From: Polydactylus sextarius
Taxonomy: Eukaryota; Chordata; Actinopteri; Polynemidae
Assembly: GCA_016801845.1 (NCBI GenBank)
Contig: CM028909.1
Location: 9,036,813 to 9,100,812, forward strand
DNA: 64,000 nt
Direction: 5' to 3'
Part shown: positions 25,219 through 37,807 of the stretch, piece by piece
Numbering within the stretch: position 1 is the first letter of the stretch
Layout: each line of letters starts with the position of its first letter
Notes under the pieces: generated by a model
What the model saw: the letters and a program-made list of their open reading frames with translations, nothing else
Database searches by the model: none
What the model was told of the DNA's origin: nothing
Made by a program: the position numbers and the translations under genes

Positions 25219-28200
25219 CATAGCAGAATAGGGAGAAGGGGGACAGTGTGTATACTGTCTGTGTGTATTTTTGGATATGTGTGTGACAATGCAAGAAAGC
25301 TAGAAACCAAGAGGCAAGAAAGACAGACATTGGGGCTGCTGAAAGGTGTTTTAGGGAGGGCGGGTTAGCCCGTGAATGTGTGCCTCTTTATCCACTCTTT
25401 ATCCACTCTTTATTGAGTCAAAGCCTGGGTAATGAGACAGGGGACGGGAATGAAGACCTGCGAGGGGGGTCTTCTCTCACTCCATTCATTTTCTTTTGTT
25501 CTTTTCACCTCTCACTCTCAATCTGCTCATCCCCACCACACTACCTCCACCTCTCTATGGCATTAGACCACTTTAAAATGTCTGGCCCTTTCCCGCAAAT
25601 GGCTGAGACTGAAGAAAAGTACCACCGCAGTTATCTGGGGTTGCAAACAATGAATTCAAATTGCTGCTGAGACAGGGAGCTGCCCAGAGCAGACTGTGTG
25701 GTTTGTCACTCAAAAAAAAGTTCCCATTTCAGTGTGTCTGGTAAAAAAGGGGGCGGTTTCTGTGTCATACTGTGGTTTATTATCAAAGTCATCATGAAGA
25801 AACATATTTTTAAAATCACCAAATTATCATAAACACCTTAACACGGTATATCACTGTATATCATTAAAAGAGACATGGAACCACGTATGTTAAGGCATAC
25901 TTGTATGAGTTTAGTAGTACACACACATGTACATAGCCCAGACGGGCACTGTGTCTCATTGACACAAACGATCTCGCCTGTTCTGGTGGCACTGATTGAT
26001 TCTATCGCTTCATGTCCCCCTCTTTTGTTTAGTGCTAATCGAATGTAATTCCCCACTTGTGCCTCTCCATCAAATCAGACAGTGGAGTTTGCGCTGGCCG
26101 ACGGGGGCAGAGAGGTGGGGATAATTATGATATTAATACGGAGGGGGTCTGAGGGGAAACTTCATTTGTCCTGCCGCCTGCCAGGAACGCAGAGAGGGGT
26201 CAATAGCTTCTCCTGCTTTTCCTGCTTTAAAGAGAAGGAGAGAGGGATGAGATAATGAAATGGCTAGTAAGGCAGGAGGGAATGCTGACGACCTTGTTTC
26301 TTCACAGCTATCGCTTTCTCCCTCTTACCTTTCTTAGCTAAGGCCCCTGTTCTCTAGACTCTGTCTCACATGAATACATTATTAATGTCACCATTCATTG
26401 CCGTTACATTTTTCTTATAACATTAGTCCTTCAGAGTATAATGACTTTGGAACCACTTGAATTAGTGTTATGTCGGAAAATGAGTTGTAACTGTTGTCCC
26501 TGTGATCATTCCAGCACTATTAGACAGTATTTCAGCAATTTTAATTTATGGAATAATTCAAAGGTTACTTAATTGGACAGGCAGAGTGATAAGTCTGTGA
26601 TTAAAGAGAACTCAGAGCAGTGGAAGCTCTGTGGTGCTGTCCATGGTGCTGAAACCAGCTCTTCTTTAACCTCTCTAACTGTTCACCACAGGGCCCTTTT
26701 TAAACCTTTTTTCTTTTTCCTGACTGTGTTGATTTATCAAAAACCACCCAGTAGTCTCTGAAGATCAATACACCTGACCATTGCTGTCAGCAGCTCATGT
26801 ATAGGGCCCAACACATGTTCTCATCATGTCTCCCTCCTCACGACCAGCTCCTCTCCTTCCTTTTGCCACCCCCCACCACTCCACCTACTACCCCCTTCTC
26901 TCTCAAGCTAATTGAATGGGAAAAGTTGAGTTGCTCCTTTGCTGTGGTGATCCGTCATATGTCGGTGTGCAAGCAGGATACAGTAGCTACAGACCCAGAG
27001 CGGACATGCCTGCAGGCTAGAGGCAGACAGATGGATCCTTTATATCTACCAGAGTCCTCTATTCATTCGGATCAGTTTAGTTGCCTCTGTGGTGAGTACT
27101 GGGAGACAGGTGCCGGATTCAGAGTGGCTCAGGTGATGTGTGATGACGGAGCAGAACTGTCAGGTCCAAATTCACATCAGATACGTCCAGACTATGCAAG
27201 GCTAAATAATGAATATTTCACTGAGATAAATCATGGATGAGCCTGGGCACCGTTCTGTTGATTTCACTGAGACAGTGGAGAGGCAGGAAAACCTGGTGAG
27301 GTTTTGACTGGCTGTCTACAACCTCGGGGCAAACGGAGGCAGTAGAAATATAATTGCCTTTAGCTATGCAGGCTGTTGTTTATATCAAATGGAAATGCAC
27401 CTCTACAGAGTATGAGATCAGATTTGTAGCATATGAATTTGACTCCACCACCTGACATAACTGTTCAACTCAAAACCTCAACACAGGACTGGCAGAAGAA
27501 TGGGTGACAGTACAGTAGATGCAACAGAAGTGTGTGTCTGTGTATCTTTCTGTGCGTGCACGTGGTTGTCGTCATGTGTGAGTGTGTTTATGTGAGTCAG
27601 GCTGTGCCGCTCTGTTTCTGTGCTATGGTGGGAGACCACGGTGCTCTCGGCAGCATGCTGCTGCTGGCAGGCCCCCACTCTCTCTGCCATGAGGAGAACA
27701 GCTGCTTCACAAGCATGTCAGAGTATGAGCCATGTCCCTGTTGTTCCCCTCGTCTCCTTCACTTCTCCTCCTCCTTGTGTGCAGTCACACTGTGTATTTG
27801 ACATTAACCCTCTCTTCTCCCAAACATTCAAATATGGCTCTCCATCTACTGGACCTCTGCTACCCTCTGTTTTCATTTAGAAAGAAAATACAGAGTTAGT
27901 TCTGAGTGTCTCTGCCCAAAAACAGTGACACTGGGGCTTCTGACCTCTAAATAAATTGAAGGTTACGCTAGTGCTTAATTAATGGCCACTGCTGGAGTGC
28001 TCTCTCCCCATTCAATTAAATGGAGAGAAGTTGAGTTAAAACCCCAGAGACACACAGAGCCTCCTCTCCTTCTGGCAGACTGATCTGTTCCTCAGTGCCT
28101 GCGACCTTTTCTCTAGGCCCGTCGCCTTGCCCACCAGCACGGCCAATTATCACAAATCCCCTGCCGCATTTGTCTTGCCATTTTCACTCTGCGGCCAAAG

Positions 28201-31200
28201 AGCCGTGCGTGGCCATAGACTCATGCAGCCGCCTAACCGCTCTGAGCCCAGAAAGGAGAAACAGAGGCCCACAACAGGTATGTGGTGTTTAAATAATTCA
28301 GTTATCCTGAAAGGTTAACCCTCTGCCAATACGACAAATTGACATTCATCTTGCTCCAGAGTCATGCGCCCCACTTTCAGAAGGAGCGGCCATCGACATG
28401 TTTACATTTTGTGGCTTCCAAGGTTGTTATTGACACCAATCTTTTGTATCCTACAATTCCCGCTATCTTTCCTCCGACCAGCTGAAAAGAGCAAAGAGAA
28501 CTGGTTCACTAACCAGAGCAGGAAATGTCTGGGTCTGACTCTTTTGCTGATAATTCAAGTGTTGAGATTAAAATGTCTCTAACAGTGTAAGCTTGTTGAA
28601 GAGTATTGTGACAAACCATGATCCTGATTTCATATTACTGCCTGGGTTGTACTCGATTAGCTTTTTATTCAACACTCTTTTGCTGCCTCTCCCATATTAG
28701 ATAATAAGAGCGGCCCTGTGTACAGTGTCACCAGCCAGGCTTATTTATGTTTACTTGCCTGTGTGTCTAAGAAAGCAGAGGATATCAGTGGCTCGTGACT
28801 ACCTCTGTGCTGTGCCAATCTGTGTGTCCCCTCTCATGTCAAGCCACGGGTTTGCCCGTGTCACCATGCAGGCTCAAGTGTGATGGCAGAAGAGTCCACG
28901 CATCTCCCAGCTTCCCAGAGAACACTGGTCACAGCTAATGACCAGAACTGTCCGATTTGTCCTGCCCTGATTACTCCTCTGAGCCCCAATTAGCCGTGGA
29001 TGAGAGCTGACATCCCGACACGATCACTTGGACGTGTCAAAGCGGGAAAGATGAGACAGGGAAAGAAAAGACAGAGGTAAGGGGCGAAGACAGGGAAAGC
29101 GTGTGTTCAAAGTGGACGAGAAGAGCAAAGGGGAGTGGTTTTGAAAGCTCTAGTAATATAAGGCCAGAGTCTTTCACTCTGCATTCATTCAGATATTGAT
29201 CTCAATTCCCCTTTAACCAGCTACCACCCATCAACATACAAACCAACAGCTCTGATTGCAGTTTCTATAATTGGCAATTTTCATTGTGAAAATCTGTCTA
29301 TCTGAGGGTGTTAGCTGCATCTGGTCTGAGACAGGCTGATTTCTCTGTGGGTTAGGGATTGAGAGACTAAAGACTGCTTGTGGAAAAGATACAAGATAAA
29401 GATAAAGTATTGGTGGAGTCGGTTTAGTAGCTGGAGGTCTGGGAGCCTCAGAGGTATTTTATTATGGATAAAAACAATGCCATTTGTTTCCCTAATTGTC
29501 AATAACAATCTCAGTTATGAACATTATTTTCATCTGTGTCTTTCCTCGTGTCCTCTTTTTCTTTTCCTCTCTCTTCTGCCTTCTGAACTAGTCTGACCCC
29601 CACCCCTCATACCACCCTTCTGTCTTTATTTCTCCCTGCCACTATGTCTCCCCAGGATTGCTGAGCTTTCTCCCCTCTGCAAGTTTTGAGAGAAAATCTT
29701 TCTATTTTTTGGCTTGCTCTCATTCTCTCTCAGTAGGGGGCAGTGGAAAAGTAACTACAAGGGCACATAAAGCCTTCAGAGTCAAACCAGACTTCTTTTA
29801 GTCTTTTTTGATCTGGATGGATGTCATACACACACACATGCATGCACATACTCTCTCTCTCTCTCTTTCTCTCTTTCTCACACACACACACACACTCTCT
29901 TCTTTGGAATGGCTCTGCTCCTATCTCTGTCTGCTCCCCCATCTCAAAACTCACCCACGCAAACCTGACAAGACACAGAGATTGAGTGGAGGAGGGCAGA
30001 GGAGGAGGAGAGCAAAAGCACAATGTGGAAGGGTGTGAGGAGGACTGGCAGGAGTCAAGGAAACCAGAAGTGGGTTGGTTGGAGAGGTGGGGGGTGCTTT
30101 TGAGAACGGCAGATTAGAGTTAGAAGATTAGAGGTAGAAGATCACATCATTTGGTAGAGATGAGCAGGAGCAAACGAGCAGTGCAAATCACCCGACATTA
30201 ACGAGCTGCCTCATAAATTACTGCAGCTGAGTGTATGCTTGAAGCTGCATCTGGATAAGGCTACATAGTGCAAGGGAGGCATAACGCTTGTCTTAATATT
30301 ATTTACTGCCCTCCCAATTTATATAAGTTGTCTCCCATTGCCCTAGAGCCCAGTATTGGCCTCATGTGGCTGAAGATGTTTCCTCATAAATAGTTGGAGG
30401 CTTTATTAAACCTGATGCCCCCCTGTGTAGCTTCCTAACCCTCATACAATCTGCTAATCATAGACTCCTCCTCTCATACCCCAACAAGGGACAGCTCAAC
30501 TACAAAAAAACAAAAAAACTGTGACTTCCCAGTGACTCTCTGAGATAGCTCAGGTTTGACAGGCTGTTCTTCATCTCCCTGTAGTGTTTACACTGTTTAC
30601 TTCCTAATAGAGAAGCTGGAGAAAAGCAGGAATGGGGAGCCATTAAATTATATTAAAATGTTGATTTTCAATGAAATGTGATTTTGCTTCTTTTTTTTTT
30701 CTTGGTGTACTAAAAATTCCTTAAACTATTTAGATAAATTCAACAGGGATTGCAGCAGTTCAGCTGAAATGAAACCGTGTATAAACCTGAATGTTTCAGA
30801 CTGTTCTCCAGGGGAGGCAGCCCAGGAGAGAGGGATAGACCGACAGAGTCAGGAGGATGGAGGCTAGAAAGTTGGACTCTCTCTCTGTTCCTGTGCTCTT
30901 AGGGGTTGAGGGAGGGTGGGGTAGGAGGGGAAATATACATTTCTATTTTAGCCAGGAGCCCAGGAGCAGGAGAATGACTTTCATTGGCGGGATTCTAAAT
31001 ATTACATGACTTCCTGATGGCAGTGTGCTGTCTGAGGTGCTGTCTGGCCTGGTATTAACCTGTCCGGATAAATCAGCCGTTTACCCAACTCTGTCCCTGT
31101 ATCCAGAGTACCATTTCCTCCCTTTCCTTACCTCATTTTCCCTCTGTTTCCCTTTTTTCTGTGACCCTCCAGCTTCACTTGTTTTTTATGCACCATTTCT

Positions 31201-33258
31201 GCTTTTGGACTGCTTTCTGTGGTGCAACCCACTTTATGTGTGTACAGTGTGTATATGTGGATTTACTCTGTGGTCCTCTGCCAAGGCCCCTAACGTCATA
31301 TGCAGCCTGGCAGGTGACAAATAGTTTTTTAATTGCTTGCACCAGGAAAATCATTAGTCTCTTCCCTTTCCTTGGTGGGACCAGGCAGGACATGTGCGCA
31401 ATAATAATGGCCTCAGTCCCGTTTCCCGTTTCCCGCCTGCTATTTTTAGAGTGGGTATTTTTAGGGCCTTCCTCCGTGCATGCCTATGTGTGTGCATGTG
31501 AGTGTATGTATATGTTTGTGTGTGAGTTCACAGTAAGGGTGGACTAAATGATCCGGTGGTGCTTTTCCTTGCTTGTAAAGTAAAGGAAAGTGTGTTTGTC
31601 AACCCTGTTCCTGCCACATGAGAGTTTTTCTCATTGCTGTTGCCATTCCCCGGCCCCTGGGACTGTGCAGTTTGTCTCTCCGTGTCTGTACGTGCGCGCA
31701 CATTTGTATGTATGTGTGTGTGTGTGTGCGTGCGTATGTGTGTGTACTTCTGTGTCTGGCAGGCTCGGACCTAGGCCATTGTGCTGTAGTGCATTACTGT
31801 AGCAATCCACCGACACAGCGGCCAGCCAGATGAAGCCGTCCAGTTTATGGAGCAACCTGCAAACTCCAGCTGCTTTTGGTTGGGATTGTGCTTAGAGGTG
31901 AGATATAGTATTGATTTTCTCTCCTCGGTGCCCTTGCCATCCCTGCGTAGATATGCACCAGTGCTCAGCATCCATTCACAGAGAAAGGGGAGAGGGTGGA
32001 GGGTGGATTGGAGGGGAGCAGAGGATAATGTTTATGTGACGATACTGACCCCATTCGTTCACATGGAAAAAGCGTGGAACGTGAGGAGGCTAGACAGCAG
32101 AGGGGAATTGAGTTTGTGAGGCTCAGATTGCGAGATGAATCCAGAATTTGATTTCTGTGTTATACAAGGATTTGTTATTATATATCTCGGCGTCTAAGGG
32201 TGTTTGTCTGCATTCTTGCATGGGTCTATTACATGTGTGGGGTTGTGGTGATTTATGAGTCTGCAAGGGTGTGTATACACACGTGTGAGTAAGTAAGCAG
32301 TTTGAATCTGTTTAGTTGTTGTTTGCCTGCAATTTTTTTCTACTTTTTTTCTCTTCTTTCCCTTTTTTTTTGCCCTTGGTTTGAGTCCCTGTGGGGAGCC
32401 ATGTTCAGTACTGTTCCAAAGCTGTTCAGATCCCAGCCCCCCCCCCTCTTTCTCTCTGCCCTGCCTCACATTCTCCTCTCCTCTAACAACATGATGAAAT
32501 CAAATACTCGGTCAGTCATTATTTGAAACATTTTTGTGGAACCCCCCTAGCCGCACTGCAGCACTTCAAATAGTAGGAGAACCTCATTACACAAAATATT
32601 TCATACATAAATGATTTGAAACTTTAGAATCTTATTAAGTATTGTGTAAAAATATTAGCGTGACCTTTCTGTGAGTTTTAACTCTAGCACTTATAAAATG
32701 TTTAAGCAATAAAAACTGAATTGAACCTTCTAGACTATCAGTGTTAATGATACCTTTAGGTGCATAGTCCATCAAACATCACAGTACCACTGTACCTTGT
32801 CCTTGTCCAACACATACATTCAAACACGTGCACATACGCACACAGACACTGCTTTTCTAACCATTAAACATCCTTTTTTTTTTATTTTCACTGCCCAACT
32901 CCCCCTCAACTAACGCAATTTATTTTTATTTTACATCTGACAAAATGTATGATGTGTAAACAGCTAACATCAACAATTGATGGATACCAACATGGGAATT
33001 TAGTACCCTGACCCTGAGAAAGATTGGAAAATCACTTCAGAGTTTCATATTTATTAGAAAATACTAAAAATTTCCTTTTCATAGCCCATGAATTGCTTAG
33101 TTTAAAAAGCCATGACATTAACAAATTAATATTTTGCAGCTTTCACCAATAATTAATCAAAGTGAATATGTATTGAAGAAGACTAACTCATACAGAGATT
33201 ATAAAAATCTGTTTTGTGCCACAATATGTACGGGGTGGCTAGCCAAAAAACAGTGCAC

Positions 33259-33261
<3 letters not shown>

Positions 33262-33341
<80 letters not shown>

Positions 33342-33386
33342 TGTGTGAGTGTGAATGTGTGTGCGTGTGCGTGTGCGTGTGTGTCT
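33262..33386 (+). repeat. (GT)n microsatellite with degenerate 3' end
   Basis: A nearly pure GT run of about 77 bases to roughly 33338 is followed by a degenerate part with GAGT, GAAT and GCGT variants to about 33386. It is one of the longest dinucleotide tracts in the window. Confidence 0.95.
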
Positions 33387-35326
33387 GTAATCAGGCTGTG
33401 TTATCTAAGCCAAGCAGTCCTTCCCTGTCAGTGCTGAGACTGGGGAGACCCCGTCTCTTTCCAGATTCATCTCTCCAGCTTTGTTTGACTAAGTAGTGCC
33501 ATGGTGTTGGTGCTGGAGTGGCAACAGCAGCAGCAGTGCAGCGTATGCGTGGGTTGCCTGAGCCAGTGGGGCTTGGCACAGAGAGGCAGCATATGTTCAT
33601 GGCCAGCTTCCTTCCTCCTCTCCCATCTTTCTCTTTTTCTCTCTCTCCAGCTCACTCCTGATAACCCCCTCATCTTTTCTCCCCCTCCTCCCCAGGTTTT
33701 ATTTCCACTTCTGTTGGCTTTGAGCGTCCTTGTATCACCTGTGGGAGACATCATAGTACAGACAGATCAAAGAGGCATTGGGTATCCCAATGTCCCCCAA
33801 GGACAGCCCACTATGTCTCCCTACTGTCACATCCCCATCTTCTAACCGAAACATGCACGCACACTTCTCTTTGTCATTTTGTCACCTGGCATATGATCAG
33901 AGAGTATTCTGTGCAGCAGGTAACATGTTGTTGCTGTGATGGGGCTTTCTGCTTCATTTTTGATGCCATTCCAAGGGTTGGTCACCAGCACCTTGGCCTG
34001 TCTCTGCCCTGTATAAACACTGGCTGTTATCCAAGCATGTCAGAACCAACCCTTTCTGAATACTATTAACTAAATGGTAGATATGGACCACCATTTTGCT
34101 GACTTGCAAAGGGTTAAATGTGTCCCAGATAGCCCCCAACCAGCTGTTTCAACCTCTCACACCTTCTCTCCTGCTGCCTGCTCTCCTCCCTGCCTCCTGG
34201 ACCAGTAAATGAACACTCATTTGCAAGTTAGATAAATCCTTTGAATGTATTATTGATGCAAACAAATTAGCCTGTAGGCCCCAGACAATACCTAATGGAG
34301 CCTTGGCTTATGGGTGAGGTAGTTTCCAACGAAGGCACTGTCGGTGTTCCAGGATTGATGCCTGCTCTTCTGCCCCGTAATTATTTCTCCTACAAATTAT
34401 TCAGCTGTTCTGATGCAGTTTGGGGTTTAAAGCAGCACTACTTATTGCTGCCTATATGATTCCAGACCTCAACCCAGCCACATTCATTAGTTTATTAAAG
34501 AAAAAAAGACATGGGCAATTAGATAACTGGTATAAAGCCACCGAAATGAGGGGATGCGTTATTATTCAAGTTTATGCATGCTGCTCATAATTCACTGGGG
34601 TTTATGTCGCTGTTGCTTTTTCAAGGATATTCTCTTATCTTGTTGTACACAGACACATGCACACATTTTAACAGCCTTGTATAAGCCTGTTCACGAATTT
34701 ACTGAGACTCAAACTGAGTCCTCTTCACAAATACATAGAAGAAGTGTCAGAATGTGTGTGGCTAACATACACAAAGGTGCAGACACATATGGACATCTAT
34801 GCACTCAAACACTTGTATACACACACACACATAGTGTAAGCAATTGTGTGTGATTTACACTGGCTGGCAATAGCATTGTAGAAGCACAGGTTGTAAAACC
34901 ACGAGAAGTAAAAGTGCGAGAGGAGATGAGAGAAAGAGAGGGCTACCATTCTGTCCTCAGTGATTAGCACCCAGTATTGATCATAAGAGGGAGGGGAAGG
35001 CAGGCTGAGAGGGGGAGGGAGAGAATGGGCCCCAGGGCTCGGGCCCCAACTCTCTGGTGGCCTCTGCTCTGTTCTCCTCCTGCAAGCTGGCGATGGCTGT
35101 CAAGAGATACATCAAAGGGTCTTATCCTTCCATCCATCCCATATGCACACACACAAATACACATATTAATGCATACGCACGCATTCCTGGCCTTTGAAAA
35201 ATGCTCTATTTGATTACATCATTTCCTCTTTTGTTCCACTGTTAGATATCATTCATCAAAGCTGATATGTGATCATGAGAGTCAGGGCTCCCTATTCTCC
35301 CAAAATCTTTTTGGATTTTTTGCACT

Positions 35327-35372
35327 GCACCTTCCCTTGTCAGTGTCTTATGACACTGACAAGGGCAGGTGC
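35327..35372. repeat. near-perfect 21-bp hairpin with 4-base loop
   Basis: The left arm 35327-35347 and right arm 35352-35372 are complementary at 20 of 21 positions around a TTAT loop. The complementarity fades quickly outside the arms. The stem is shorter than a usual microRNA precursor and no transposon ends are evident. It lies alone in the 22.4-kb intron. Confidence 0.85.
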
Positions 35373-35566
35373 ACGGCAGGATCCATTGTACGTATTATTT
35401 CAGACACATCACATTACATGACAGATAGTTTTATTTAATGAAGAGCTACAGCAATCAGGCAAATGGACCAAACACAGACACCCACACTGGTCATGATTGT
35501 GTCCATTCCAGTGTCCATCCAGACCAGTGTGTGCGTCTATGGACTCCTTATTCTCTCTCCAGTATT

Positions 35567-35568
<2 letters not shown>

Positions 35569-35599
<31 letters not shown>
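35569..35599 (+). repeat. (GT)n microsatellite
   Basis: A 31-base GT dinucleotide run in the intron. Confidence 0.93.
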
Positions 35600-35601
<2 letters not shown>

Positions 35602-37780
35602 AGGAAGTACTCATTACTTCTCTCAAGCCCCAGATCTGTGTTAATGCATTTTCTCCTGCTACCCTCTTTTCCTCCTCTCCCCCTCTGCTCTCTCTGCCTC
35701 CTTTTCAGCTGACTGTGCTTTGGCAATCTTATTTGTCTTTCGATCCAGATCAATCTCCGTCTCATCTACAGCTCCTGAATCATAAACATTTCATAGGCTC
35801 AACCTTGACACTGACAGACTTGGAGTGGTGAGGGTTGGTGGTGTAAAATGTCTGTGGAGGTTGGTTCATGACGGACTTCACAGAGTCCAAAGAAAGCGTT
35901 GGGAATATCACCCTGTCGAACTCTGCCGCTCACTACAAACCCTATCATGCACAGCTGTCGCATTGTCTCAGCAAGAGGCACACATACATGCACAGCGGTG
36001 CATGCCTTTTTGTGTATATGTGTGTGTCTACGTGCACGTGACTGCACATACACACACATATAAAGTATGTGTCTGGTTTTGTCTGTGTGTATGGTGTGTG
36101 ATGTATTATTCATAAGAAGAAGCATTCATCTCAGTGAGACACCTTCAACAATTTGGAGACGTGGTGTGCTTAACGGCTTAATATAGTTGCTGCAATTTGG
36201 CTCTCCTCTGGCTGATTAACACCGGCACTCCTGTCCTCACTGTGCATTGCCTCACTGAGGATTAGGTGTTATAAGAAACATTGCTTCCAAGGGAGTTGAT
36301 GAATATTTCCTAAAATTTACCTGACACTTTCTGATTTGAACATCTTTCAAAATACCCACTCCTATTCAATTTCTGTCTCACTATTTAGCCACTATCAGAG
36401 GCAGCTCAAAAGAGGTGACACTAACCATTTTCTAGGCGAAGCAAGACGCGAGAATGACCTTGGATTACTGTGTATAAAATCGGTCCTAGTGTCTCTGTGT
36501 GTCTAAATTGAAGATTCAGACTTTCCTTTTTCCTATATCCTTTGTCTCCACTTCTTTCTTTTTGTCCCCACCTACATTTTTGCAAAACAGCAGGTCAAAC
36601 TTTTACTGTGTGTGTACGTGAGTGCTGCCAACAGTGGAGCAGTCAGCAAAGTGCCACCTCAGCACCTGTGCTTTAATGATTAATACCATATTGATGGTCT
36701 CAATTAATTTCCTATTACACCACCAGAAGGCTGCGGTCGCTCTGTCTCTGTCATGGCCCTGCGCTTGTTTTGGGAAGCCTCTTTGTGGCAGCTGCTGGAT
36801 GGAGATAGTATGCTTCTCCCTACCACACACACACAGTTTTACAGACAGAAGTACCAAATATGCACACACGCAATTACAAACACACATACACACACACTAG
36901 TATCTGCTGAAAACACACACTCACACTATTACACGCCGTTTTGCTCCTCGCATTTCACACACTTGCGCACAGATAAACAAATAAAATGTAACTCTGTCTT
37001 TTTGTTGAATCATTTTTAAAGGGGACTTGCTGTGTTTTAGTTATAATGTTCAGCAGTGATCAGGAAACTCTTTAGTGCCCCAGAGATTCAGCTACACCTT
37101 CTTATACAGTGCTCTGCAGCAATTTTACAAACCACTACCCTCACCTGATTGTGTGACTTTGGTACAGTACAAACCCTTGTGTTTTGCATTTTAACCTGAT
37201 GTGATGTGCAGTGCTGCATTTTAGGCCTTTTTTTTTTGAAAGCCTATTCTCTGGTTCTTGCATAATCCTGCCCCATGCAGCGCGGCCACATATTTGTAAC
37301 AATGTGTAAGACACTGATTTATTCCCATGATGAACTCTCTTTGAGCTTTGATTTGACAACACATTCCCATGACTTTAAGTGTCTGTGGACCTGCTCAACT
37401 CGCAGTCAACACTGCCCCTGTAGAGAGGCTGGGGAAATGCTTGTGTTTGTCTGATCAGATTGGCAGACTTCTGATGGCGCCTTTTCTCTTTCTCTCTTCA
37501 TTACCTTTTCATATCCCATTCATGACTTCTTATCTCTGACCACTGTGTACTTCACCCCACAGACCCCTCTATCGCTCTCTAATATGCACTGTTTATCTGA
37601 ACCCTCATTCTCTCATTCTGTCTCACACACAACCACACACTCACACACACTGTCTTTATTTTTCATTTTTCATGTGGACCCAATACACACCACTGGTTGC
37701 TAGGAAACCATTTGAGCATTTTTTCCCAGGGGCAGATGTTTGATTACCCATTTGTATGGTGTGTATGCGTGCGTATGCTT

Positions 37781-37807
37781 GTGTGTGTGTGTGTGTGTGT
37801 GTGTGTG
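37781..37807 (+). repeat. (GT)n microsatellite
   Basis: A short GT run in the intron, flanked by degenerate GTGCGT words. Confidence 0.9.

Noticed and set aside
26797..27240. 147-codon open frame on + strand
   Set aside because: No conserved motif, no plausible splice sites matching the frame, and a likely chance frame in the intron.
35327..35372. microRNA precursor
   Set aside because: The stem is only 21 bp with a 4-base loop, shorter than the usual ~60-70 base precursor. There is no extended lower stem.
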